Below are positions 1-6,566 of a stretch of DNA of 13,096 nucleotides, piece after piece; position 1 is the first letter of the stretch, and every line of letters begins with the position of its first letter. The position numbers were made by a program, and so were the translations under genes. Under the pieces are notes generated by a model. The model was not told the origin of the DNA. It did no database searches and saw nothing but the letters and a program-made list of their open reading frames with translations. The DNA is taken from NCBI GenBank assembly GCA_016283945.1, contig JAEENW010000031.1, positions 1-13,096 of the forward strand, written 5' to 3'. Source of the stretch: Bacillota bacterium (GTDB lineage: Bacteria > Bacillota > Clostridia > Peptostreptococcales > Anaerovoracaceae).

Positions 1-2341
1 GCAGCCCCAGAAGCCCCGCGTAGATCGCCTGCGGGATGTTCCCGTGCAGCAGGCCGAAGGTCACGGCGCTGAAGAGCACCGCGCTGCGCTCGCCGTAGCG
101 GCGGGTGCGCCCTATGATCACGCGCCTGAAGATGATCTCCTCGATTATCGGCGCGCAGATGACCATCACGAAGGCCCTCGGCAGGGTCTGGTTCTCGTCG
201 AACAGGTCTATGAGCGGATTGATGTCTCCGGGACCCGCGGGTACGCTCTTAAAGAGCGGGGCGAGCAGCAGGCTGAGTCCGGAGCCTATGATGTTACCTC
301 CGTAGAGCAGGAAGAAGGCCGCGGGGACCAGCAGGAGCCAGCCGCGGAAGCTGAGCTTTACGGGCTCCGCCGGCGCGCTCGCGGGGAGCTTCCTCATGAG
401 CAGCAGGCCGATGGGCACGGCGACGAGGTACAGCGGAGCCATCTGGGCGAACCAGAACAGCCAGGGCTGCGCCGACATGTCGATCTTATCCCCGTACTGG
501 CTGAAGACCAGCAGCTGCAGGAACTGGGAGATCCCCATCATTGCGAAGAGCGAGATGCCTATGCGGGAGAAGCAGGCTCTGGCCTCCTTCGGGTCGCCCG
601 GGCAGTTCTCGAGGCTGTAGGCCGGCCTTCCAATGCGCGGCTCGAGCATGTTGGCCGAGCCGGATATGAACACCATGCTGAGCAGAACGTTGACCAGCGC
701 CGCCGCGAAGAGCGAGACGTTCCTGTGTCCGAGCGCAATCCCGGCCGCGATGATCCCTATGTCGGGCAGGAGCCCGAAGTAGATGAACATCACCTGGATG
801 AGCTGCTTGACCACGGTGCCCGCGTTTGCCGGGGTGACGAGCGCCAGGAAGGAGCCCGTCGAGCCGGCGTAGAGGTCCACTGTCAGTATGAGCGGCACGC
901 AGAGCAGCAGGAGCGGTATGTCCTGCCTCACTATGGCGGCGGTCGCAATGAGAGCGGGGACGAGATCCAGCAGGCATACCACGGCACCACCCAGAGAGCT
1001 CCAGCAGAGCTTCTTCACGGCGCTCTCGGGGATCATCGCCGTGAGGACGGTCTTTGTGTCGTCCTCGATGGGATCTCCCAGAGCCCTGAAGAACACTCCC
1101 GCGCCGATGGCGCAGACCGCCGGTATGACGCTGCGGGTCTCGGCAATGCCGACCGCGAAGAGCGACGCGGCCGCGGCGAGCGCCAGATAGAAGCCCGAGG
1201 TCTTGCTTATGACCCAGAGCTTGGAGAAGCGCCCGCGGTTGATGATGGTCTTCCAGAAGAACACGGAGGATCCGGCGCCGCGCTTCATGCCGTCGCGCTC
1301 GATGTCTTCGGCGATCTTCTTCTTTCCGATGCGGCCGAAAGTGCGGTTCTTCTCCGTCATCTCGGCCATGACCTGGGCGAGCTGCTCAGAGCGGGCCATG
1401 GCGTCCTCGTAGAAGTCGGTCTTCATGCTCCAGATCGCCCTGCCGAAGAGCGCGGCGCAGGCCGCGGTGAGGGCGAGGAAGAGCAGGCTGATCCCCATCC
1501 TGCCCTCGAGCGAGAAGAGCGCGGCTCCCTTCAGCCAGCCCCAGACGGGGATGTATCTGGTCCAGGGAGCGCAGAAGAGGTCGAGAGCGCTGTCCATCAG
1601 CCCGGTGCCGTTCGCCTTGGCGAAGGCGAACAGGGCCGCCGCGGGTACCGCGAGCAGAGCCCCAAGCATGAGGCTGTAATTTCTGCGCACTATGCCGTTT
1701 CCGGCCTTGAGCAGATAGACGTAGGTCTCGATGAGCTTGCCGAATATGAGCGCGAGCAGCCATGCCGCCGCCGCTCCGACTATCCCGGAGGTCCCGGCGC
1801 CGAGCGAGGTCATGATGTTACCGATGTTGACGCCCAGGTAGACCGTGAAGTACAGCGTGAGCCCGAGCTGCATGACCAGCCTGAAGAGCAGGACGGTCTG
1901 CGGCTTGAGGGGCGACGCGAAGAGCAGCGAGACGTCGGCGGGCAGGAAGCGGCTCCCCTTGCCCCACTCGGCCATGACGAGGCTCATGATGAGGGCGGCG
2001 TAGACCATGCCCCCGAACGCGAGCTCAAAGTAGCGGGGCCCTCTGCTGAACAGATCGAGCTCCTCCTGCGCCTCCACGGCGGACTCCCAGTCGAAGTCCT
2101 CGGGAAGCTCGATGTCGCCTTCCCCGGAGTCCTCCAAGGGGGCTTCCTCTTCCCAGGGATCCTCTTCCTCCACGTAGATGGAAGGCTCGTTGTCGGCGGC
2201 GTCCATCAGGGTCGCGGAAAAATACCCGATCCCGCCTCCGATGAGGCCGCAGATCAGTATGAATATCAGGACCCAGGTCTTGAAGAGCTTGCGGATCTGG
2301 TTTATGAACGAATGCCAGGCGTAGTAGCCGATGAAGCTCAT
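1..2341 (-). CDS. ABC exporter permease fused to CPBP intramembrane protease domain (3' end outside window)
   Basis: This is a 780-codon open frame read line by line from the ATG at 2341 to the window edge with no stop. Residues ~1-575 are a multi-spanning ABC permease: TM1 at ~21-43, an acidic Glu/Asp/Pro-rich loop at ~48-100, then further hydrophobic segments. A stretch near 133-150 (PADVSLLFASPLKPQ) resembles the putative ABC exporter family of Clostridia. From ~588 a CPBP (CAAX protease/Abi) module follows in the same frame. It has its typical opening (EARACFSRIG), the motif-1 pair E734-E735 with R739 (EEIIFRR), and motif 2 FGLLH with H766; the third motif would lie beyond the edge. The start overlaps the upstream ATPase stop as ATGA, and GAGGAG lies 8 nt upstream (2350-2355), so the two are surely co-translated. 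Family knowledge: permease/CPBP fusions exist among NatB-like transporters. Substrate and protease target are unknown. The domain calls are firm; the function is inferred. Confidence 0.85.
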   Translation of the reverse strand, partial: MSFIGYYAWHSFINQIRKLFKTWVLIFILICGLIGGGIGYFSATLMDAADNEPSIYVEEEDPWEEEAPLEDSGEGDIELPEDFDWESAVEAQEELDLFSRGPRYFELAFGGMVYAALIMSLVMAEWGKGSRFLPADVSLLFASPLKPQTVLLFRLVMQLGLTLYFTVYLGVNIGNIMTSLGAGTSGIVGAAAAWLLALIFGKLIETYVYLLKAGNGIVRRNYSLMLGALLAVPAAALFAFAKANGTGLMDSALDLFCAPWTRYIPVWGWLKGAALFSLEGRMGISLLFLALTAACAALFGRAIWSMKTDFYEDAMARSEQLAQVMAEMTEKNRTFGRIGKKKIAEDIERDGMKRGAGSSVFFWKTIINRGRFSKLWVISKTSGFYLALAAAASLFAVGIAETRSVIPAVCAIGAGVFFRALGDPIEDDTKTVLTAMIPESAVKKLCWSSLGGAVVCLLDLVPALIATAAIVRQDIPLLLLCVPLILTVDLYAGSTGSFLALVTPANAGTVVKQLIQVMFIYFGLLPDIGIIAAGIALGHRNVSLFAAALVNVLLSMVFISGSANMLEPRIGRPAYSLENCPGDPKEARACFSRIGISLFAMMGISQFLQLLVFSQYGDKIDMSAQPWLFWFAQMAPLYLVAVPIGLLLMRKLPASAPAEPVKLSFRGWLLLVPAAFFLLYGGNIIGSGLSLLLAPLFKSVPAGPGDINPLIDLFDENQTLPRAFVMVICAPIIEEIIFRRVIIGRTRRYGERSAVLFSAVTFGLLHGNIPQAIYAGLLGL

Positions 2342-3204
2342 GAGCGGCTCTCCTCTCCCGGGGCGGGCGCCCCAGCGGCGGGCTCGGATGCCGGCGGGGC
2401 GGGCTCTTCGGGCGCGGCGGGCTCGGTAGTTGCGGCGGTCTCCGCAGAGCCTGCAGCCTCCCCTGATCCGGTCTCAGGAAGAGGCTCACCGGCTACGTCC
2501 TCCGGCTCGAGCCCCTCGGTCACCTCGAAGAAGAGCTGCTCCAGGGTCTTGCCCTGCGCGGCCAGCTCCTCGCGGGAGACGTTCGCCCTCACGCGGCCTC
2601 CCTGCATGATGAGGCTCCTGTCCCAGAGCATGTCGACGCTGTCTATGATGTGCGTGCTCACGAGCAGGGTCTTTCCCGCGGCGCGCAGTTCCTCGATGGT
2701 GTTCTTGAGCTCCTTGATCGCGTGCGGGTCGAGTCCTATCATCGGCTCGTCAAGCAGTATGACCTCGGGGTCGGGGAGCAGTCCGAGGCATAGATTCAGC
2801 TTCTGCTGCATTCCCTTGGACAGCTCGTCACCGAACTTCTTGCGGTGCTCGGTGAGCTCAAAGCGCGCGAGCAGCGAGTCGCGGCGCGCGGCGTAATCCC
2901 TGAGCCTGTAGGCCCTGGCGATGAACTCCATGTGCTCTATGACCGTGAGGTTGGGATAGAGCGCGGGGATCTCGGGAACGTAGCCGAGGACCCTGCGGGA
3001 TTCCGGAGTCTTGTTTTCCATGCCGTTCACGAGTATGCTCCCCTCGTACCTCAGGAAGCCGATCACGGACTTTATGACCGTGCTCTTGCCCGCGCCGTTG
3101 GGGCCGAGCAGCACCGTCACCGTCCCCGGCTCGAGCGTGAAGCTCACGTCGTCGGCAGCGAGGTTCTTTCCGTATCTCTTCGTAAGATGGTTCACTTCAA
3201 GCAT
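2338..3204 (-). CDS. ABC transporter ATP-binding protein with Pro/Ala/Glu-rich C-terminal tail
   Basis: This is the cytoplasmic ATPase that powers the permease encoded next to it. All nucleotide-binding motifs are intact: Walker A GPNGAGKST (34-42), a Q-loop region reading GYVPE (74-78, Glu where Gln is classical, as is common in BcrA-like ATPases), signature LSKGMQ (128-133), Walker B ILLDEP (149-154), D-loop GLD (157-159) and switch H185. The catalytic core and helper region end near residue 230. The remaining ~58 residues are a low-complexity tail made almost wholly of Pro, Ala, Glu, Gly, Ser and Thr, which is not part of the normal ~230-residue domain. AAAGGAG lies 7 nt before the ATG (3212-3218). 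The stop overlaps the permease start by 4 nt. The class resembles bacitracin/Na+/lantibiotic-type exporters, but the substrate cannot be deduced. Confidence 0.93.
   Translation of the reverse strand: MLEVNHLTKRYGKNLAADDVSFTLEPGTVTVLLGPNGAGKSTVIKSVIGFLRYEGSILVNGMENKTPESRRVLGYVPEIPALYPNLTVIEHMEFIARAYRLRDYAARRDSLLARFELTEHRKKFGDELSKGMQQKLNLCLGLLPDPEVILLDEPMIGLDPHAIKELKNTIEELRAAGKTLLVSTHIIDSVDMLWDRSLIMQGGRVRANVSREELAAQGKTLEQLFFEVTEGLEPEDVAGEPLPETGSGEAAGSAETAATTEPAAPEEPAPPASEPAAGAPAPGEESRS
2350..2355 (-). promoter_or_regulatory. Ribosome binding site of the permease-CPBP gene
   Basis: GAGGAG on the minus strand lies 8 nt before the ATG at 2341, inside the 3' end of the ATPase gene. It supports that start and the ATGA overlap. 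Confidence 0.7.
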
Positions 3205-3225
3205 TTTCTATCTCCTTTGCCTGTC

Positions 3226-3239
3226 CGGCGCTCACGCCG
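3226..3239 (-). repeat. Small perfect inverted repeat in the 52-bp DUF218-ABC gap
   Basis: CGGCG-TGAG-CGCCG on the minus strand could form a 5-bp hairpin with a 4-nt loop, just upstream of the ATPase ribosome binding site. No T-run follows it (next bases GACAGGC), so it is not a standard intrinsic terminator. It could be a processing or stability element, or chance in GC-rich DNA. Confidence 0.35.
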
Positions 3240-3256
3240 TCAGAGCTGCCCGCGCC

Positions 3257-3994
3257 TCAGCGCACGAGCACGGTTATCATCATGCCGCAGCCCTCTCTGA
3301 GCAGATTCGAGAGGCGGAGCAGCGGCCTTTCGGTCTCAGCCGCCACGGTCGGCGGGTCTATCCCTATGAAGCGCCTGGCGAGCCAGCGCGCCCTGTAGAG
3401 GTGGTATTCGCTGGAGCAGACCGCGACGCGGCTCTCGGCGAGAGGCTTCCCGCTGTGCGCCTCTATCATGGGCGCGGAGAAGGTCATGTTCTCCTCCGTG
3501 CTGAGCGCCCTGTCCTCGAGGATTATGCGCTCCGGTTCTATGCCGCGGGCGGTCAGCCAGCGCCTCATGCACTCGGCCTCGCTGATGTCTTCGCGCTGCC
3601 CCTGCCCGCCGCTCACCACGGCGACGCAGTCCGGATGCTCCTTCAGGAAGCCCTCGGCAGCCTCAAGCCTCTCCCTCAGAGAGGGCGAAGGCGCGGTCCC
3701 GAAGACCCCGCAGCCGAGCACTATGAGATAATCGGCGTCGTCCGGCGGGTCTGCCTCGGCCGCCGCGAGCACCTTAGCCTCGAAGGCGCAGAAGACACAG
3801 GCGAAGGCGAGCATGAGCGCGAGGAGCGCCCTCCTTCCCCTCTTCGGCAGCAGGCAGAGCAGCGCGAGCGCCGCTGCCGCGCCCGCGAGGGCGAGCGCCA
3901 GAAAGCTGTAGCCCCTGAGCGCGAACCTGAAGAAGGCAGCGAGGACCAGCAGCAGTCCGGATAGCGATAAAACTGTCTTTTTGAGCCTGTCCAT
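3257..3994 (-). CDS. DUF218 (SanA/ElyC/YdcF-like) membrane protein
   Basis: This 245-residue protein has three hydrophobic segments (~7-24, 30-49, 55-72) followed by a DUF218 domain from ~88. Recognisable family motifs are LIVLGCGV (90-97), the PSxxLRERLEAA stretch (~104-113), SGGQG with a following conserved Glu/Ala segment (128-140), the GIEPERIILE...STEEN block (151-169) and SSEYHLYRA near residue 210. Members such as SanA, ElyC and YdcF act in envelope integrity or lipid-carrier metabolism, with the domain usually outside the membrane; their chemistry is poorly defined, so no reaction is assigned. The ATG is preceded by a weak AGGGA that overlaps the TAG stop of the upstream gene, only 10 bp away, suggesting translational coupling. 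A 52-bp gap separates it from the ATPase downstream. Confidence 0.85.
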   Translation of the reverse strand: MDRLKKTVLSLSGLLLVLAAFFRFALRGYSFLALALAGAAAALALLCLLPKRGRRALLALMLAFACVFCAFEAKVLAAAEADPPDDADYLIVLGCGVFGTAPSPSLRERLEAAEGFLKEHPDCVAVVSGGQGQREDISEAECMRRWLTARGIEPERIILEDRALSTEENMTFSAPMIEAHSGKPLAESRVAVCSSEYHLYRARWLARRFIGIDPPTVAAETERPLLRLSNLLREGCGMMITVLVR

Positions 3995-4004
3995 TCCGCG
4001 GTCC

Positions 4005-5651
4005 CTACATCAGCCTGTCTATCAGGCCTCTAAGCCCCTCCCTGTCGTAGATCCCCCGGTAATACGAGAGCTCCTCCTCGATCAGGGAATCTATCATCTT
4101 CTTGCCGAGCACCTCCACGGGCGCCCTGTCGTCGGTGAGGATGAGCCCGCTCGGCTCCCTGCCCTCGAGCCTTCCGGCTATCTCGGTGCAGAGCGAGGCG
4201 AGCTCGAGAGCCTCGTCCCTCGCCGGGCTTTCCGCCCTGAGCGCGGCCCGCCCGCTGTCGAACATGGAATTGAAGCTTCCCCCGCTCACCGCGAAGAGCT
4301 CTCGGTTGCTCGTGTAGGGCACGTCGGCGGTCATTACGTCGCCGAAGACCTCGCAGATGGTGCCCTCGAGGTACTGGTTGATCGAGCCCTCGCCGTCGGA
4401 GTGCATGTTCATGTTCACGGCCATGACGCCGCCCTCCTTGAGGCGGTCCTTCACGAGCCCGAAGAACTCGAGGCTGCTCATCTGGAAGGGTATGGTGATG
4501 TCCTGGTAGGCGTCCACGAGTATCACGTCGTATAGCCCCCTGTCGGACTGTATGTAGGCCCTGCCGTCGTACTCAGTGACGCCGACCGAGGGGTCCATGT
4601 CGAAGTACTCGTAGGCGAGCCGTGTGATCTTTCCGTCTATCTCCACCCCCGAGATGACCGAGCCGGGGAAGTAGCGCGCGCACTGGGTCGCATAGGTCCC
4701 TGTCCCGTTGCCGAGGATCAGTATGTCGAGGGGCTCGCTTTCCGCCGCTTCTCCGCCCTGCCTGCCGCCGAGCGCCGCGACGGGCGCCGCGAGCGCGTAG
4801 TCGTAGTACATCCCCGTGAGCCCGCCCTCCTTCATCTTGACGGACTGCACGCCGAAGAGGACGTTCGTGGAGAGTATGACGCTATCCCTGTCCTCCTTGA
4901 CCTGGAGGTAGTTGTAGACGGACTCGCCCTCATAGCTCAGGCCCTTCTCCCAGAAGGCGAAGGACGCCCTGCAGGAGAGGACGCTCAGGAGGACGAAGAC
5001 CGCGGCGAAGACGGCCGCCTTCTTTCCGAAGCCGCCGGCGCTGACCATGTAGATCAGCGCGAGCGCGATGAGGACGCCGGAGAATATGACGAAGCTCACC
5101 GAGGTGCCGAAGGCAGGTATGGTGACAAAGGTCGGGAGGAAGGTCCCGAGTATGCTTCCGACGGTGTTGAAGGCTCCGAGCCTGCCCACGACCTCTCCGC
5201 TCTCGTCCGCGCTGTCGAGTATGCAGCGCGCCAGCGACGGGGTCACCGTCCCGAGCAGAAAGAGCGGGAAGACGAAGAGCACCATGCAGCTCGCGAAGGC
5301 CGCCGCCGTCAGGAAGCCCGTGTTCACGCTGAGTATGAGGAGCCCCGAGATCAGCAGTATGACGTAGCGCCCCGCGAAGGGCACAGCCGCGATCCAGAGG
5401 CCCGCGATGAGCATGCGCCGGTAGATGGCCGCCGGGTTCGGATCCCTGTCCGCGCTTCTGCCGCCGTAGAGGTTTCCGAGAGCCATCGCGATCATCACTG
5501 TTCCTATGATGATGGTGTAGATGACCTGCGATGAACTGAAATATGGAGCCAGGAGCCTGCTGGCTCCAAGCTCCACAGCCATTACCGACATGCCGGAGAA
5601 GAACTCCGTCGCGTAGAGGAACGCCTTGTTCCTCAGTATCTTAGAGCTCAA
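4005..5651 (-). CDS. Membrane-anchored spermidine-synthase-like protein (fused TM domain + SpeE-like methyltransferase fold)
   Basis: This is a 548-residue fusion. Residues ~10-235 hold about seven hydrophobic segments. Residues ~236-500 form a Rossmann-type SpeE-like domain with a nucleotide loop LGNGTGTYA (313-321), acidic strand end GVEID (335-339, E337), DGRAY (362-366) and YDVILVD (374-380, D380). In true aminopropyltransferases the loop reads GGGDGG; here the Asp position is Thr317, and the later DSxDP-like motif is DAYQD. That makes classical spermidine synthesis doubtful, though S-adenosylmethionine or decarboxylated-SAM binding is plausible. The start is a TTG: GAGGAG lies 10 nt upstream and the frame overlaps the creatininase stop by 11 nt, while the first in-frame ATG (residue 21) would cut into TM1. 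The family is widespread in bacteria as 'fused MFS/spermidine synthase', and its function is largely unknown. Confidence 0.83.
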   Translation of the reverse strand: MSSKILRNKAFLYATEFFSGMSVMAVELGASRLLAPYFSSSQVIYTIIIGTVMIAMALGNLYGGRSADRDPNPAAIYRRMLIAGLWIAAVPFAGRYVILLISGLLILSVNTGFLTAAAFASCMVLFVFPLFLLGTVTPSLARCILDSADESGEVVGRLGAFNTVGSILGTFLPTFVTIPAFGTSVSFVIFSGVLIALALIYMVSAGGFGKKAAVFAAVFVLLSVLSCRASFAFWEKGLSYEGESVYNYLQVKEDRDSVILSTNVLFGVQSVKMKEGGLTGMYYDYALAAPVAALGGRQGGEAAESEPLDILILGNGTGTYATQCARYFPGSVISGVEIDGKITRLAYEYFDMDPSVGVTEYDGRAYIQSDRGLYDVILVDAYQDITIPFQMSSLEFFGLVKDRLKEGGVMAVNMNMHSDGEGSINQYLEGTICEVFGDVMTADVPYTSNRELFAVSGGSFNSMFDSGRAALRAESPARDEALELASLCTEIAGRLEGREPSGLILTDDRAPVEVLGKKMIDSLIEEELSYYRGIYDREGLRGLIDRLM

Positions 5652-6396
5652 GCTTTTTGAGCTCCTCTATCAATCCCTTGATGTAGTCGAGGCAGAGAGC
5701 CATCATCTCCTCTCCCTCCTCCTTCTTCGCGTCTCTGGGATCCCAGGGGCCGAACCAGCCGTGCGGGGCGGATTCCTTCGTGTCCCTGGCGATGCGCACG
5801 TCAGCCCCCTTGTAGCGGAAGGACTGGATGTGCACGGGGGCGATGTCGTCGGTGAGCTTTATCGGATCCATGTCCAGAGCCAGATCGAGGTGCACCGCGC
5901 TGTCGTCGACCGCGAGCATGGCCTCGGTCTCGATCTTGTCGCCGTGGCCGCCCGCGAAGCGCTTGTCGAGCTGGCCAACGACCACCCACCAGTCGAACTC
6001 GACCAGTATTCCGCCGGCCTTGTAGGCCTTGAGGGCGGCGCTGTCGATCGCCGGGGTGTTGCCGCCGTGCCCGTTGAGCACGAGGAAGCGGCGTGCGCCG
6101 TGGCTCATGAGCCCCTCGACGATCTTTCCGAGGAGGAGGCTCAGGCCCTCGACTCCGATGCTGACGGTGCCGGGGAAGCTCATGTGGTAGTCGCAGACTC
6201 CGTAGTTGACGGTGGGAGCGACTATGACGTTGTCTATGCCCTCGAGCTGCCTGGCCATGAACTGCGGCACGAGGAAGTCCGTGCCGAGCGCGCACTGCGG
6301 TCCGTGCTGCTCGAGGCTGCCGACGGGTATTATCACGAGAGGATCTTTCCTGAAAGCCTCCGCCGCCTGGGCGTAGGACATCTTTTCTAAGAGCAT
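5641..6396 (-). CDS. Creatininase-family metal-dependent amidohydrolase
   Basis: This 251-residue cytoplasmic protein is of normal family length. Binuclear-metal motifs are visible: GSLEQHG (E29, H31), GTD (D40), NGHGGN (108-113, H110), and GGHGDKIETE (H151, E156) where many relatives read HAGxxET. The C-terminal 'GPWDPRDAKKEEGEEM' segment also fits the family. Members include creatinine amidohydrolase, the mycofactocin peptidase MftE and FAPy deformylase-type enzymes; they hydrolyse C-N bonds in cyclic or short amides. The actual substrate is not deducible. The start at 6396 is chosen over an in-frame ATG at 6486 because AAAGGAG lies 8 nt upstream, and the extra 30 residues of the longer form lack family character. 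It is the first gene after a 170-bp gap and overlaps the SpeE-like gene by 11 nt. Confidence 0.88.
   Translation of the reverse strand: MLLEKMSYAQAAEAFRKDPLVIIPVGSLEQHGPQCALGTDFLVPQFMARQLEGIDNVIVAPTVNYGVCDYHMSFPGTVSIGVEGLSLLLGKIVEGLMSHGARRFLVLNGHGGNTPAIDSAALKAYKAGGILVEFDWWVVVGQLDKRFAGGHGDKIETEAMLAVDDSAVHLDLALDMDPIKLTDDIAPVHIQSFRYKGADVRIARDTKESAPHGWFGPWDPRDAKKEEGEEMMALCLDYIKGLIEELKKLEL
5662..5667 (-). promoter_or_regulatory. Ribosome binding site supporting the TTG start of the SpeE-like gene
   Basis: GAGGAG on the minus strand is followed by a 10-nt spacer and TTG at 5651-5649. It sits inside the end of the creatininase gene, and no ATG lies at a workable distance. Confidence 0.6.
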
Positions 6397-6404
6397 GAGA
6401 TGAT

Positions 6405-6411
6405 CTCCTTT
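6405..6411 (-). promoter_or_regulatory. Ribosome binding site that decides the creatininase start
   Basis: AAAGGAG on the minus strand lies 8 nt before the ATG at 6396. It rules in the 251-residue protein over the 281-residue alternative. Confidence 0.8.
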
Positions 6412-6457
6412 CGATCTGACCGCATAGAGGCTCTGCGCCTGTAGCGGTATATTGTGT

Positions 6458-6540
6458 GCGGGTCCTGCCGCGAGGCTCCTCCCCATCAGCTGCGGTGCAG
6501 GCGCTCCTCGCTGTGGGGAGCCCCTCCTCGCGTCACCCGC
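6458..6540 (-). repeat. 83-nt imperfect inverted repeat in the pgm-creatininase gap
   Basis: The 170-bp gap 6397-6566 holds a long hairpin-forming palindrome. Plus-strand arms pair as GCGGGT (6458-6463) with ACCCGC (6535-6540), GCGAGG (6470-6475) with CCTCGC (6526-6531), CTCCCCA (6479-6485) with TGGGGAG (6514-6520), and CAGC (6487-6490) with GCTG (6510-6513), separated by small internal loops and closed by a ~19-nt loop. No T-run follows on the minus strand, so it is not a canonical terminator. It may be an mRNA processing or stability element, or a REP-like extragenic palindrome. No convincing promoter was seen in the rest of the gap. Confidence 0.6.
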
Positions 6541-6566
6541 TGCAATAGTCTGCGCATCCGCAGGCC

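Noticed and set aside
560..660. Possible gene boundary or frameshift between permease and CPBP domain
   Set aside because: The frame was read codon by codon from 2341 to the edge with no stop, and no ribosome site or start fits at the junction. It is kept as a fusion, with sequencing error as the remaining alternative.
44..2896. A 950-codon open frame on the plus strand opposite the ABC permease and ATPase
   Set aside because: It is antisense to two genes with clear motifs. Its translation is rich in Glu, Arg, His and Gly with no domain character, as expected from the mirror of GC-biased codons.
3226..3239. Intrinsic terminator between the DUF218 gene and the ABC ATPase
   Set aside because: The stem is only 5 bp and no T-run follows in the direction of transcription.
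6394..6486. Longer creatininase start at 6486
   Set aside because: The extra 30 residues are not family-like, and an ideal AAAGGAG precedes the ATG at 6396.
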